A DNA stretch of 64,000 nt from an uncultured Allomuricauda sp. (GTDB lineage: Bacteria; Bacteroidota; Bacteroidia; Flavobacteriales; Flavobacteriaceae). The position numbers and the translations under genes were made by a program. Under the pieces are notes generated by a model. The model saw only the letters and a program-made list of their open reading frames with translations, had not been told where the DNA came from and did no database searches. This document shows, piece after piece, positions 54,012 to 63,153 of the stretch. The stretch is taken from positions 1,178,001-1,242,000 of the forward strand of contig NZ_CANMPQ010000001.1 in the NCBI RefSeq assembly GCF_947499695.1, read 5' to 3'. Position 1 is the stretch's first letter. Every line of letters begins with the position of its first letter.

Positions 54012-54292
54012 AGTAGAGTTTAGTTTAATTTGATCCGTACCGAAATCGAAAAACATTGAAGCGGTTACGATTTTAGATTTTTCGGATGGTTAAACATATC
54101 CTAAAAAAATAGGAAGTCCATAATAAATACCTCAACAAAAAATATACATGGCAATAATTTGATGTATTTTTTGAATTATTCTCAAAATCCCCATTTTTAA
54201 AGGGATTGCAAGCCTATGAAGACTTTATGATTTTCTGGAAATTTTCTAGTTGTATAGGTAATGTTGAGGTAAATGGAAAGCAGTGTTGCTTT
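54012..54292 (-). promoter_or_regulatory. Leader region of the beta-glucan operon
   Basis: The 281-base gap between the regulator stop and the glycosidase-barrel gene should hold the main promoter of the downstream operon. It is AT-rich and includes a weak hairpin AATCCC/GGGATT (54186-54191 and 54202-54207), possibly a terminator for the regulator, and no strong repeat. No exact TAnnTTTG box was confirmed. Confidence 0.35.
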
Positions 54293-57121
54293 TTAAAGCT
54301 TGAGAATGTAATCTACCAAATTGTCATCGTGGGACAAATTCATTTTTTTTCGCAATCTATAGCGTTTTATCTCTACACTTCGAGGGGAAATATTGAACAT
54401 TGGAGCTATCTCTTTGGAGGATAAATTAAGGCGGAGGTAAGCACACAGTCTTATATCATTGGGAGATAAACTTGGGTGTGAGTTTTTCAATTTCTTTAAA
54501 AACTTTCTGTCTGCATTATTGAATGCTTCTTTAAACAATTCCCAATCATCATTTTGTTTTAAGTTTTTATCAATAATTGTGATTATTGACTTAACCGACT
54601 CCTTATTTTCAACACTAGTGGCCAACTGTTCTTTCACTTTTGAGAGCAATTCATTCTTTTTAATGATACTCATGGTAGAGGCTGCCAGTTCATTACTCTT
54701 GCTCTTAAATTCTTCTTTTAATTGTTGGTTTTTGAGTTTGATAATCTCCTTCTCATTTTTGGCGTTGGCTAGCGCCATCTCCCGTTGGTTTTTCTCAATA
54801 AGTTTTTCTTGGCGTTTATGATAATAACGTCTATATGCAGTATGAATGGTAATTGAACCCAAAATTACCGCTATTAAATAGATGATTAAAAACAGATTGG
54901 AACTATACCAAGGCCGTGCAATCTTAAAACTATATGATGCGCTATTATTGGACATATCCTCACCTATCTTAGCCCGTACTCTGAAGGTATAGTCTCCTGG
55001 GGGCAGGTTTTCAAAGGTTACCGATGAATTATCGCTCCAATCACTCCAATTGGGATATATGCCTACCATCATATATTGATACTGTGGCTTGATATATTTG
55101 TTATACGTAGGCACATAATACGAGAATTCCAGGTTGTTTTCTGAATTTTGAAAGTCCCCTTTCAAGTTTTGTTCGATAAGGCTCTTTTCTGTTTCACTGC
55201 GGTCTTTCCCTCCCCCTTTTATATTCGCAATATTGACATTGAACTCATTTTCCTTAAAATCGTGAATATTGATTGTAAGATACCCGGACCGAGCTCCGAA
55301 TAGGTATCGGTCTTCATCCAGCGCGGTAGCACTTTCATAGCTGATTATGCCGTTTCGCATATCCTCTGTCAGTGGAATTTGCTTTATGCTCGGGGTACTT
55401 CCTAAGCCCCCACCGGGGACAAAACCAATACTGGAATTAGAAAATGTCCATAAATGTCCATTCTTTTTGTCCAAAACCATTTTACCTGAAACATATTCGT
55501 CCTCCACATATAACTTGCTCAATATGCCATCTTTTATAAACCTTTTTTTGTTCCAATCGTATTTGAATATTCCTTTTCTGTAGGCATATAAAAGGTCCCC
55601 TTTATACTTTACAATGCCAGAGTTCGAACCTTTTATCAAGGTATCCATCTCCATCTTTTTCAATTCCAAAAGGTCTTTGCTCAATTGAAGTTTAAACACA
55701 CCTTTATATTCATGATTTACAAAAACTTCATCTTCAAATACCTCGAAATGCCGCGAGGAGTGTTCAAATCCCTTAATCTTATTTCTTAACTGCCATGAAT
55801 TATTCGTTCTTTCCAGCACATATAATCCATCATAGTTGCCTTGCAACAACAGATTGGGCTTGTCCGCTATCTCTCCTATCTTCCAAGTTCCCTGAACATC
55901 CGAAATTCTATTCAACCGGTCCTTTTCTACCGTATATGTTCCATTGTGGTGGCCACAAAACAAGATTCCGTCAATTACCTCCAGCGACCATACTTGTCCA
56001 TGCGTACCTTCTATAAACTTAAATTCAGATTGACCTGCTATAGTCTTGTAAAAAAGCCCTTGATTAGTGCCCAAATACAAATTCCCATCTTTTATGGCCG
56101 AAGCATAGACGCTTCCCACCAGTCCTCCACTATCTGGATATATGCGAAATGGTGAGCCACTGTTGACGAAACTTATTCCAACATCCAGTCCCATCCAGAT
56201 ATTGCTATCAACATCTTCATATAATGATAGCACTGTATTGTTTTGTAAGCTTTTGGTTTGATCAACATGATCGATTAATGTGCCATCTGCATCAGTAAGC
56301 ATTAATCCATTGGATATCGTACCCAATGCAAACCCTCCATCGCTTAACTGTAAACCGCTATAAAGACTAATTTCGGAAAGCAAATCATCTACCCCTGTTT
56401 CCCATTTAACAGGTCCATTATCATCTATTGAATAAAAGCCATTGTTCTTGGTAAGGACAAGTATTTCTCCATTCTTTTGGAACATATTTATTATCTCGTC
56501 ATCCTTCAGCTGAGTTGAACCATAAACCAAAACACCCTTTCCGTTCTCGATTTTAAAAATCCCCTGGCCTATTTTTTGAAAATATATGGTTTGACCAACT
56601 CTAAATATTTTCGGCAGAAAAGCATCCGATTCAATAATATTTACTGAATTATCTCCAACATTAAACACATAAATACGATTATGTGATTGAAAAACAACAT
56701 ATTCTCCTTGTTCAAGAATTCCCCAAAACTCCTCATCTTGAAGTAGGCCTGCTTTAATTTGTTTAGATAAACTAGTGTATTCCAGAGTTCCTTTATTATC
56801 CTGTTTCCAAAAGCCGAACTCCTTGTAACATCCGGTGTAAATTCTTGAACCAATTACCTTTACAGATCTAATAATGGATTCATTTGGTGAAGGATATAAG
56901 GTCCACGAAGCGCCATTAAACTCAAGCAGTCCGTTGTTATTGGCTACATAGATTTTTTTGTCGATGCTTTGAGATATCGCCCAGTTTTGACTTTCCGCAC
57001 CATATTCAGAAGGTGAAAAATTTTGTGTGGGGGGGAGTTCTTGGGTAAACCCTATACTACATAGGGTAAGTGCAATACATAATAGAATGTGCCCTGGTTT
57101 AATCACAGAATTTAATTCCAA
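54293..57121 (-). CDS. Membrane-bound propeller/triple-tyrosine/HTH transcriptional regulator
   Basis: A 942-residue regulator of the type found beside polysaccharide loci. It has a signal peptide (ILLCIALTLCSIGF), then a large two-component-regulator-type beta-propeller (residues ~30-660, many VANNNGLLEFNG, YLGTNQGLFYK, FGARSGYL type blades). Residues ~665-745 are the Y_Y_Y (triple tyrosine) domain (YQYMMVGIYPNWSDW, LPPGDYTFRVRAK), followed by a membrane helix (~748-770), a long coiled coil (~775-840) and a LuxR-type HTH at ~875-942 (SPNDIRLCAYLRLNLSSKEIAPMFNIS). No histidine kinase or receiver is present, unlike hybrid two-component systems. It likely senses a beta-glucan oligosaccharide in the periplasm and controls the operon starting at 54011. 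Confidence 0.88.
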   Translation of the reverse strand: MELNSVIKPGHILLCIALTLCSIGFTQELPPTQNFSPSEYGAESQNWAISQSIDKKIYVANNNGLLEFNGASWTLYPSPNESIIRSVKVIGSRIYTGCYKEFGFWKQDNKGTLEYTSLSKQIKAGLLQDEEFWGILEQGEYVVFQSHNRIYVFNVGDNSVNIIESDAFLPKIFRVGQTIYFQKIGQGIFKIENGKGVLVYGSTQLKDDEIINMFQKNGEILVLTKNNGFYSIDDNGPVKWETGVDDLLSEISLYSGLQLSDGGFALGTISNGLMLTDADGTLIDHVDQTKSLQNNTVLSLYEDVDSNIWMGLDVGISFVNSGSPFRIYPDSGGLVGSVYASAIKDGNLYLGTNQGLFYKTIAGQSEFKFIEGTHGQVWSLEVIDGILFCGHHNGTYTVEKDRLNRISDVQGTWKIGEIADKPNLLLQGNYDGLYVLERTNNSWQLRNKIKGFEHSSRHFEVFEDEVFVNHEYKGVFKLQLSKDLLELKKMEMDTLIKGSNSGIVKYKGDLLYAYRKGIFKYDWNKKRFIKDGILSKLYVEDEYVSGKMVLDKKNGHLWTFSNSSIGFVPGGGLGSTPSIKQIPLTEDMRNGIISYESATALDEDRYLFGARSGYLTINIHDFKENEFNVNIANIKGGGKDRSETEKSLIEQNLKGDFQNSENNLEFSYYVPTYNKYIKPQYQYMMVGIYPNWSDWSDNSSVTFENLPPGDYTFRVRAKIGEDMSNNSASYSFKIARPWYSSNLFLIIYLIAVILGSITIHTAYRRYYHKRQEKLIEKNQREMALANAKNEKEIIKLKNQQLKEEFKSKSNELAASTMSIIKKNELLSKVKEQLATSVENKESVKSIITIIDKNLKQNDDWELFKEAFNNADRKFLKKLKNSHPSLSPNDIRLCAYLRLNLSSKEIAPMFNISPRSVEIKRYRLRKKMNLSHDDNLVDYILKL

Positions 57122-57203
57122 GTTAGTCGGGGGTCACTTTGTTTAAGCAAATACAAAAAAAAGTGTACTAATAGGTTTGTAGGGTTAAACAAAATCAACT
57201 TCC

Positions 57204-57234
57204 GTACATTTAAAGTACATAAAATCATTTTATG
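57204..57234. promoter_or_regulatory. Two adjacent palindromes in the divergent promoter
   Basis: GTAC-ATTTAAA-GTAC (57204-57218) is directly followed by the 17-base palindrome CATAAAATCATTTTATG (57218-57234). They lie between the regulator gene and the divergent secreted protein gene and are candidate operator sites for either gene. Confidence 0.4.
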
Positions 57235-57302
57235 ATTACCCGAAGAGTAAATTTATTTATTTAAACAAACTTATCAGTAGTCGTTCTAAAAAACATCAGT
57301 TT

Positions 57303-58013
57303 ATGAAAAAGATAACAGCATTGCTTATTTGTACTTTCCTATCGTTCGGAATTAAAGCTCAGAGTATTATCGGCGCCTGGGAGGGCTATTCAACTTCTGA
57401 GAATGGGGACAAACTCAAAAACGTGGTTATTTTTGCCGATGGCTATCAAGTAATCAGCATATACAATGCAACATCAGGAAAATTTGTTCATTCCAACGGT
57501 GGCACATGGAAATTAGAAGGTGATATGATGACCGAGAAAGTAGAATTTGACACTGATAATCCTTCACGCGTAGATTCTGAAGTAAGTTTCGAGGTAATTA
57601 TTACTGAAAATACCATTCAGATTGCTGGTTCGGAAATGAAATTAACCAGATTGGATAATGGAACACCTGGTAAATTGCAAGGTGCTTGGTTAATGTCCGG
57701 CAGAATTAGAGATGGTAAAACCCAAGTGCGCGATACCAATAGACCAAGAAAAACCATGAAAATTTTATCCGGGACCCGATTTCAATGGATAGCGTACAAT
57801 ACAGAAACAAAACAGTTCATGGGGACCGGAGGGGGAACGTACACCACTTTAAATGGTAAATATGCCGAAAACATCGAATTCTTTTCAAGGGACGATTCAA
57901 AAGCTGGATTGAGCTTAGAATTCAATTATGAGTTGATTGATGGAAAATGGCACCACTCTGGTTTATCCAGCAAAGGAGACCCTATTTATGAAATTTGGAG
58001 CACTAGGAAGTAA
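57303..58013 (+). CDS. Secreted protein with two lipocalin-like repeats
   Basis: A 236-residue protein with a signal peptide ending LSFGIKAQ. The mature part has two similar halves: IGAWEGYSTSENGDKL...GGTWKLEG and QGAWLMSGRIRDGKTQ...GGTYTTLNG, each starting with G-A-W and containing a GGT(W/Y) turn. This resembles lipocalin-like repeats of Bacteroidota secreted proteins. Ligand and role are unknown. It is divergent from the beta-glucan regulator, so it may or may not belong to that locus. Confidence 0.7.
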   Translation: MKKITALLICTFLSFGIKAQSIIGAWEGYSTSENGDKLKNVVIFADGYQVISIYNATSGKFVHSNGGTWKLEGDMMTEKVEFDTDNPSRVDSEVSFEVIITENTIQIAGSEMKLTRLDNGTPGKLQGAWLMSGRIRDGKTQVRDTNRPRKTMKILSGTRFQWIAYNTETKQFMGTGGGTYTTLNGKYAENIEFFSRDDSKAGLSLEFNYELIDGKWHHSGLSSKGDPIYEIWSTRK

Positions 58014-58074
58014 TTGTATTTAGCAAGGACAACCCATGGTTAGCAAAAAATGAAAAGTTCCCAAAATCATAATA

Positions 58075-58371
58075 ATGGTACGAATACTATATAGCTGGAA
58101 AGTAGCTCCAGAAAAATTGGAGCTTTTTATTGAGACATGGAAAAAAACCACAAATAAGATTCACGAAGAGGTTAAAGGGGCAAGAGGTAGTTTCATGTTA
58201 CAAAACCATGAAGATTCCACTGCAATAATGACCATTGCTAGATGGGATTCTTTTAATGATTGGAAACAATTTTGGCACGAAGGCAATCATAGTCAAATGG
58301 GCTCCATGCATGATTTGGGTGAGCGGGTTTCCGTGGAAATCTATAACGAAGTAGACGATTTTACAAAGTAA
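58075..58371 (+). CDS. Antibiotic biosynthesis monooxygenase-like small protein
   Basis: A 98-residue protein with the ferredoxin-like dimeric alpha-beta-barrel fold (ABM family): VRILYSWKVAPEKLELFIETWKK, then GARGSFMLQNHEDSTAIMTIARWDSFNDWKQFW. ABM proteins act as quinol monooxygenases, heme-degrading enzymes or structural relatives, and this sequence does not tell which. The next gene, an AraC regulator, starts 24 bases downstream. Confidence 0.8.
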   Translation: MVRILYSWKVAPEKLELFIETWKKTTNKIHEEVKGARGSFMLQNHEDSTAIMTIARWDSFNDWKQFWHEGNHSQMGSMHDLGERVSVEIYNEVDDFTK

Positions 58372-58395
58372 GAATCGCTGAGAGCTTAGCGAAAT

Positions 58396-59313
58396 ATGAC
58401 AGGTAATAGAGAAATAACAACAGATTATAAGAATCGTATCAATAGGGTTTTTGAATATATTGATGAAAACCTGCACGGCGATTTATCGTTGAACACTATT
58501 TCTGAAGTTGCTTTTTTCTCACCATACCATTTTCATCGTGTGTTCAAATTTATCACCGGTGAAACCTTAAATCAATATGTAACTCGGCGAAGAATAGAGA
58601 AATCAGCGTTGGATTTACTTCATAAAACCATCCCTACAACTGAAATAGCGCACAAATTCGGCTTCAGTCAAGTTTCAGCCTATACAAGAGCTTTTAGAAA
58701 ATATTATAATGTCAGCCCCACGGAGTTTCGAAAACAAAACCCAAATAGGTTTAGCAAGATTCGTCAACTGAATAGCAAGAATGGTCAAAACTATCCCGAT
58801 AGCGAAAAATACATTTGCATCATCAACAATCTTAAAAACTGGATAGAAATGCATGCAAAAATCGAAATCAAAGAAATCCCTGAATTGAACGCAGCCGGAG
58901 TAACCCATATTGGAATGAATGGTGTTGAAACTGCTTTTGAAAAAATTATTCACTGGGCCACACCAAAAGATTTATTACAAGATCCAGAAGCCAGGCTTGG
59001 AAGGGTATTCTATGATAGTGCTAAAGTTACTGCTCTGGACAAAGTCCGCATGAGTATATTTTTACTTACGAAAAAGCCTTTTGAAACTGATGGTGAAATC
59101 AACCGATTAACCATTAACAAATCCAAATGTATCGTAGGGCGTTTTGAGATAACTCCAAACGAATTTGAAAAAGCATGGACAGGCCTTTTTGTATGGATGA
59201 ACGAAAATGGATATAAGAAAAGCCCAGAAAATCCCTTTGAAATTTATCACAATGATTTTAGGGAACATCCTGAGAACAAATTCATTGTGGATTTGTATAT
59301 TCCTGTAGAATAA
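58396..59313 (+). CDS. AraC family regulator with GyrI-like effector domain
   Basis: A 305-residue regulator. Residues ~1-110 carry an AraC double helix-turn-helix (NRVFEYIDENLHGDLSLNTISEVAFFSPYHFHRVF, IAHKFGFSQVSAYTRAFRKYYNVSPTEFRK). Residues ~150-305 are a GyrI/SOUL-like effector-binding domain (IEIKEIPELNAAGVTHIG, VGRFEITPNEFEKAWTGLFVWM). The order is like Rob/SoxS-type activators with a ligand domain, so it may sense small toxic or hydrophobic molecules. It sits among three small alpha-beta-barrel genes, which it may regulate. Confidence 0.92.
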   Translation: MTGNREITTDYKNRINRVFEYIDENLHGDLSLNTISEVAFFSPYHFHRVFKFITGETLNQYVTRRRIEKSALDLLHKTIPTTEIAHKFGFSQVSAYTRAFRKYYNVSPTEFRKQNPNRFSKIRQLNSKNGQNYPDSEKYICIINNLKNWIEMHAKIEIKEIPELNAAGVTHIGMNGVETAFEKIIHWATPKDLLQDPEARLGRVFYDSAKVTALDKVRMSIFLLTKKPFETDGEINRLTINKSKCIVGRFEITPNEFEKAWTGLFVWMNENGYKKSPENPFEIYHNDFREHPENKFIVDLYIPVE

Positions 59314-59350
59314 ATCTTTATAACAATGTGAATATCAAACAACTTAAACA

Positions 59351-59728
59351 ATGGAAAATAGCAGCAATTATATCGATGGATTTGTACTTCCCATACCAAA
59401 GAATCACCTCAACCAATACAAACAGGCGGCTATAGAGGTTGCAAAGATTTGGAAGGAACATGGCGCACTAGAATACTTTGAATACGTTGGTGACGATTTA
59501 AAATTGGAAGGAACACGTTCTTTTCTTCATGCTATTGATGCCAAAAAGGATGAGGTTATCATTTTTGGTTGGGTTGTTTTCGATTCACGGGAAGCTCGAG
59601 ACCTTGCGAACGAACAGGTCTCTGCAGACCCAAGAATGGTGGACCTAATAGCCCCATTAATAGATTCATCCCAAGTTATTTTTGATGCGACCAGAATGGC
59701 GTATGGCGGATTTCAACCGCTCATCTGA
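59351..59728 (+). CDS. DUF1428 family protein
   Basis: A 125-residue protein with the DUF1428 marks: YIDGFVLPIPKNHLNQYKQAA, EYVGDDLK and VIFGWVVFDSREARDLANEQVSADPRM. The family has a dimeric alpha-beta-barrel fold and unknown function. It follows the AraC regulator by 37 bases and may be in the same operon. Confidence 0.9.
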   Translation: MENSSNYIDGFVLPIPKNHLNQYKQAAIEVAKIWKEHGALEYFEYVGDDLKLEGTRSFLHAIDAKKDEVIIFGWVVFDSREARDLANEQVSADPRMVDLIAPLIDSSQVIFDATRMAYGGFQPLI

Positions 59729-59775
59729 TTAAATCACCCATTTGCAAAAAACAACCAACTTTTAAACAAAATATT

Positions 59776-60063
59776 ATGATAATTCAAGTAATCAAACTAA
59801 AATCTCTGCTGCCGGAAGCAGAATTATTAAAAAGAGCTAAAGAACGAGAACCACAGTTTCAAGCTCTTAAAGGTCTTTTGCAGAAATACTATGTAAAACT
59901 TGACCAACCTGGGCAATATGGAGGAATTTATATCTGGGATTCCCAGGAATCGTTAAATGCCTATCGAATATCCGAATTAGCAGCTAGTATTCCGGGAGCT
60001 TATGAAATCACTGAAGCTCCAAATATTGAAATTATGGATATTCTTTTCCAACTTAGAAAATAA
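59776..60063 (+). CDS. YdhR-like small monooxygenase-type protein
   Basis: A 95-residue protein with IIQVIKLKSLLPEAELLKRAKEREPQFQALKGLLQKYYVK and GGIYIWDSQESLNAYR, typical of the YdhR-like dimeric alpha-beta-barrel family, possible monooxygenases. The substrate is unknown. It lies 47 bases downstream of the DUF1428 gene. Confidence 0.78.
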   Translation: MIIQVIKLKSLLPEAELLKRAKEREPQFQALKGLLQKYYVKLDQPGQYGGIYIWDSQESLNAYRISELAASIPGAYEITEAPNIEIMDILFQLRK

Positions 60064-60170
60064 ATTCAAAGACTATCCTAGGTCGAGGTATGTGGTTTTC
60101 ATATTAAAGCTTTCTAAATGCCTATGCATACTTTGGCCAAAAACCCTACTTTTGGGCAAAATTTGATGGA

Positions 60171-61865
60171 TTGAAGATCGTTTCTTTTTTCATAATTGCC
60201 CTGTCCTTTTTTATAACATTTGGGCAAGATGCTCCTGCTCCAACAGAAGGAAGACAGATTAACATTGTGTATGGGGCCAATTTCACCAAAAATGAGGAAA
60301 AATATCCAGGAGCTTCCATATTCAGTAAGGACGATGAGCGTCAAGTCCAGTTCGAACACCAGGGTGCCGACCTGTGGTGTGACATTGCCATTTTTTATTC
60401 TGCAGAAAATCGTTTAAGAGCCATTGGGAACATTCGCCTGCAGCAAGGGGATTCTATCGAAATGAACAGTGGTAAAATCGATTATGACGGTAATACCAAA
60501 CTGGCCAAAGCTTGGGAAAACGTCGATCTAACGGATGGACAAATGACCTTGACAACAGACACGTTGTATTTTGATCGGGAAAATCAGTTATCCTATTACC
60601 GTTCAGGTGGAAAAGTGGTCGATTCCGCCAATGTCCTTACCAGTATCATCGGTAATTATTTTATGGAACTTAAAAAAGTGCAGTTCCGAAAAAAAGTACA
60701 TATCGACAATCCCGAGTATATCATAGATTCAGAACAACTCGATTACTATAGGATTTCGAAGAATGCATATATGTACGGACCTTCAACTATAGTTGGTGAG
60801 GACTATCAGATTTACTGCGAGCGTGGGTTTTACGATACGAAAATTGAGCAGGGTTATGGGGTTAAAAACACCACCATCAATTATGACAACAAGATTATTG
60901 AAGGCGACAGTCTATATTTTGACAAAGTGACCTCTTTCGCTTCCGCTACTAACAACATAAAAATCACCGATACTATCAATAATGGGGTTATAAGGGCACA
61001 TTATGCTGAAGTTTTCAAAGAAAATGACTCCGTTTTTGCCACAAAAAGAGCAGTTACCATAAGTCTTGTGCAGCAAGATTCGCTCTATATGCATGGAGAT
61101 ACGCTAATGGCCACCGGTAAACCTGAGGAAAGAATAATTAGGGCTTTCCGTAATGCAAAATTTTACAAAACGGACCTAAGTGGGAAATGCGATTCCATTC
61201 ATTTTAGTGAAGCAACCGGTGTTACAGAACTAATTACCGACCCTATCATTTGGAATGTGGAGAACCAGATAACTGGAGATAGTATCCATTTAATATCCGA
61301 CAAGAAAACGGATAAATTGGACTCTCTAAAAGTGCTTGAAAATGCTTTCATTATTTCATTTGACACCATTGGAAAAAAGGGATATAATCAAGCCAAGGGA
61401 AAAGACCTCTTTGGAAAATTCATTGAAAATGAACTTAAAATCATTGATTTAATCAAGAATACAGAGGTAATCTACTATGTATATAATGATGATGATGAGC
61501 TGGTAGGAATTGATAAGACGATTTGCAGCAAAATTCGACTGGAAATGGCCAACAACGATATTGAAGATATTACCTTTTTCATCAATCCAGATGGAGATAT
61601 TTTTCCGGAGACTGACCTTCCGGTAGAAAGTCGAAAGTTAAAAGGCTTCGTATGGCGTGGCGATGAGCGCATTCTTACCAAAGAGGACATTTTTGATGAG
61701 GACGACAACAATATCGAATTGGTGAAAATTCGCGGAATTGACAATCCCATTGACATCGATGCTGAAGAACAAGAGCGGCAGAAAAAAGGTGGTGGAACGG
61801 TGATTAAAACTCCCAATACCCAAGCTACCAAACCAAAAAAGCCCGAGGTTAAAAAAGTGCAATAA
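60171..61865 (+). CDS. OstA/LptA-like protein
   Basis: A 564-residue exported protein (signal peptide MKIVSFFIIALSFFITFGQ) with a long OstA/LptA-type beta-jellyroll: repeated motifs such as IDYDGNTKLAKAWENVDLTDG, TTDTLYFDRENQ and QLDYYRISKNAYMYGP, in which D/E-x-L-x-Y strands repeat. OstA-like proteins carry lipopolysaccharide across the periplasm to LptD. It is much longer than E. coli LptA (185 aa), as usual for Bacteroidota. The acidic, low-complexity C-terminus (INIDAEEQERQKK...) follows. Start codon TTG at 60171, chosen for the clean signal peptide. The aminotransferase gene starts 5 bases downstream. Confidence 0.87.
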   Translation: MKIVSFFIIALSFFITFGQDAPAPTEGRQINIVYGANFTKNEEKYPGASIFSKDDERQVQFEHQGADLWCDIAIFYSAENRLRAIGNIRLQQGDSIEMNSGKIDYDGNTKLAKAWENVDLTDGQMTLTTDTLYFDRENQLSYYRSGGKVVDSANVLTSIIGNYFMELKKVQFRKKVHIDNPEYIIDSEQLDYYRISKNAYMYGPSTIVGEDYQIYCERGFYDTKIEQGYGVKNTTINYDNKIIEGDSLYFDKVTSFASATNNIKITDTINNGVIRAHYAEVFKENDSVFATKRAVTISLVQQDSLYMHGDTLMATGKPEERIIRAFRNAKFYKTDLSGKCDSIHFSEATGVTELITDPIIWNVENQITGDSIHLISDKKTDKLDSLKVLENAFIISFDTIGKKGYNQAKGKDLFGKFIENELKIIDLIKNTEVIYYVYNDDDELVGIDKTICSKIRLEMANNDIEDITFFINPDGDIFPETDLPVESRKLKGFVWRGDERILTKEDIFDEDDNNIELVKIRGIDNPIDIDAEEQERQKKGGGTVIKTPNTQATKPKKPEVKKVQ

Positions 61866-61870
61866 CCCTC

Positions 61871-63067
61871 ATGTCAAAAGAAGACTTCCTTAAATATCAA
61901 GCTCAGACCACTCTACATCCCCTTGGTTTGGAGATTTCGCATGCAGAAGGAAGTTATATCCATGACACGGAAGGGAACGCTCACCTGGATTTTGTTGCCG
62001 GAGTCTCTGCGTGCAGCTTGGGACATGGCCATCCCAAAGTGGTCAATGCCATAAAAGAACAGGCGGAAAAGTATATGCATGTTATGGTATATGGCGAATA
62101 TATCCAAGGACCAGCCGTGGCCTATACCAAACTACTTGCCTCTCTACTGCCACCAAACTTAGAAACCACCTATTTGGTCAACTCTGGTACCGAAGCCATT
62201 GAAGGGGCCATCAAATTGGCTCGCAGAGTAACCGGGCGTTCCCAGTTAATCTCAGCAAACCATGCCTATCACGGGAATACCATGGGCAGTTTGAGTTTGA
62301 TGGGCTATGAGGAGCGGAAAAGTGCTTTTAGACCATTAATTCCAGATGTGAGCTTTATTCAGTTCAACTTGGCATCTGATCTTGAAAAAATCACTGACAG
62401 AACAGCCGCGGTAATTCTTGAAACTATTCAAGGGGGAGCTGGTTTTATTCTTCCTTCAGACGGGTACCTTGAAAAGGTAAGAAAACGCTGCGATGAGGTT
62501 GGTGCCCTTCTGATTCTTGATGAGATACAACCGGGTTTTGGAAGAACTGGAAAACTTTTCGCTTTTGAACACTACAATTGTGTCCCAGATATATTGGTCA
62601 TTGGTAAGGGAATGGCTTCAGGTCTTCCAGTTGGAGCATTCGTTGCTTCCAAGAAAATGATGGATTCCCTTCAAGTAAGTCCAAAACTTGGTCACATCAC
62701 CACTTTTGGCGGTAATCCAGTAATTGCTGCTGCCAGTTTGGCTACTTTGGAGGAAATCACTGAAAGTCAGATAATTGAACACACCTCTATAAAAGAAAAA
62801 CTTTTCCGAACCCGTTTGGTACATCCTTTGATTAAGGAAATAAGGGGTAAAGGGTTGATGCTTGCGTTGCTCTTTGAGAAACCGGAAATTGCCAATTATT
62901 TGGTACTGGAAGCAGCTAAGGAAAGACTTATACTTTTCTGGTTGCTTTTTGAACCAAAAGCGGTTAGAATATCGCCACCTTTGACAATTTCTGAAAAAGA
63001 AATTACTGATGGGTGTGAGCGAATTATCAGTGTTTTAGACGCATACAAGCCTATCCCTGTTAACTAA
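61871..63067 (+). CDS. Class III PLP-dependent aminotransferase
   Basis: A 398-residue pyridoxal-phosphate enzyme of fold type I. Marks: YLVNSGTEAIEGAIKLARRVTGR (cofactor-binding start), ANHAYHGNTMGSLSLMG, LILDEIQPGFGRTGKLFAFEH (Asp for the pyridine N), and LVIGKGMASGLPVGAFV with the Schiff-base Lys near residue 246. The family covers acetylornithine, GABA, ornithine and putrescine aminotransferases, and the sequence does not decide which. It is tightly linked to the OstA-like gene (5 bases), probably sharing its transcript, although there is no obvious functional link. Confidence 0.9.
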   Translation: MSKEDFLKYQAQTTLHPLGLEISHAEGSYIHDTEGNAHLDFVAGVSACSLGHGHPKVVNAIKEQAEKYMHVMVYGEYIQGPAVAYTKLLASLLPPNLETTYLVNSGTEAIEGAIKLARRVTGRSQLISANHAYHGNTMGSLSLMGYEERKSAFRPLIPDVSFIQFNLASDLEKITDRTAAVILETIQGGAGFILPSDGYLEKVRKRCDEVGALLILDEIQPGFGRTGKLFAFEHYNCVPDILVIGKGMASGLPVGAFVASKKMMDSLQVSPKLGHITTFGGNPVIAAASLATLEEITESQIIEHTSIKEKLFRTRLVHPLIKEIRGKGLMLALLFEKPEIANYLVLEAAKERLILFWLLFEPKAVRISPPLTISEKEITDGCERIISVLDAYKPIPVN

Positions 63068-63153
63068 ATTGTTGATAACATACCCCTGACAACGACTTAA
63101 TGATGCCCACAAACGGCTAATTTTAAGTCCATAGTTAAACCAAACACGTTCCT

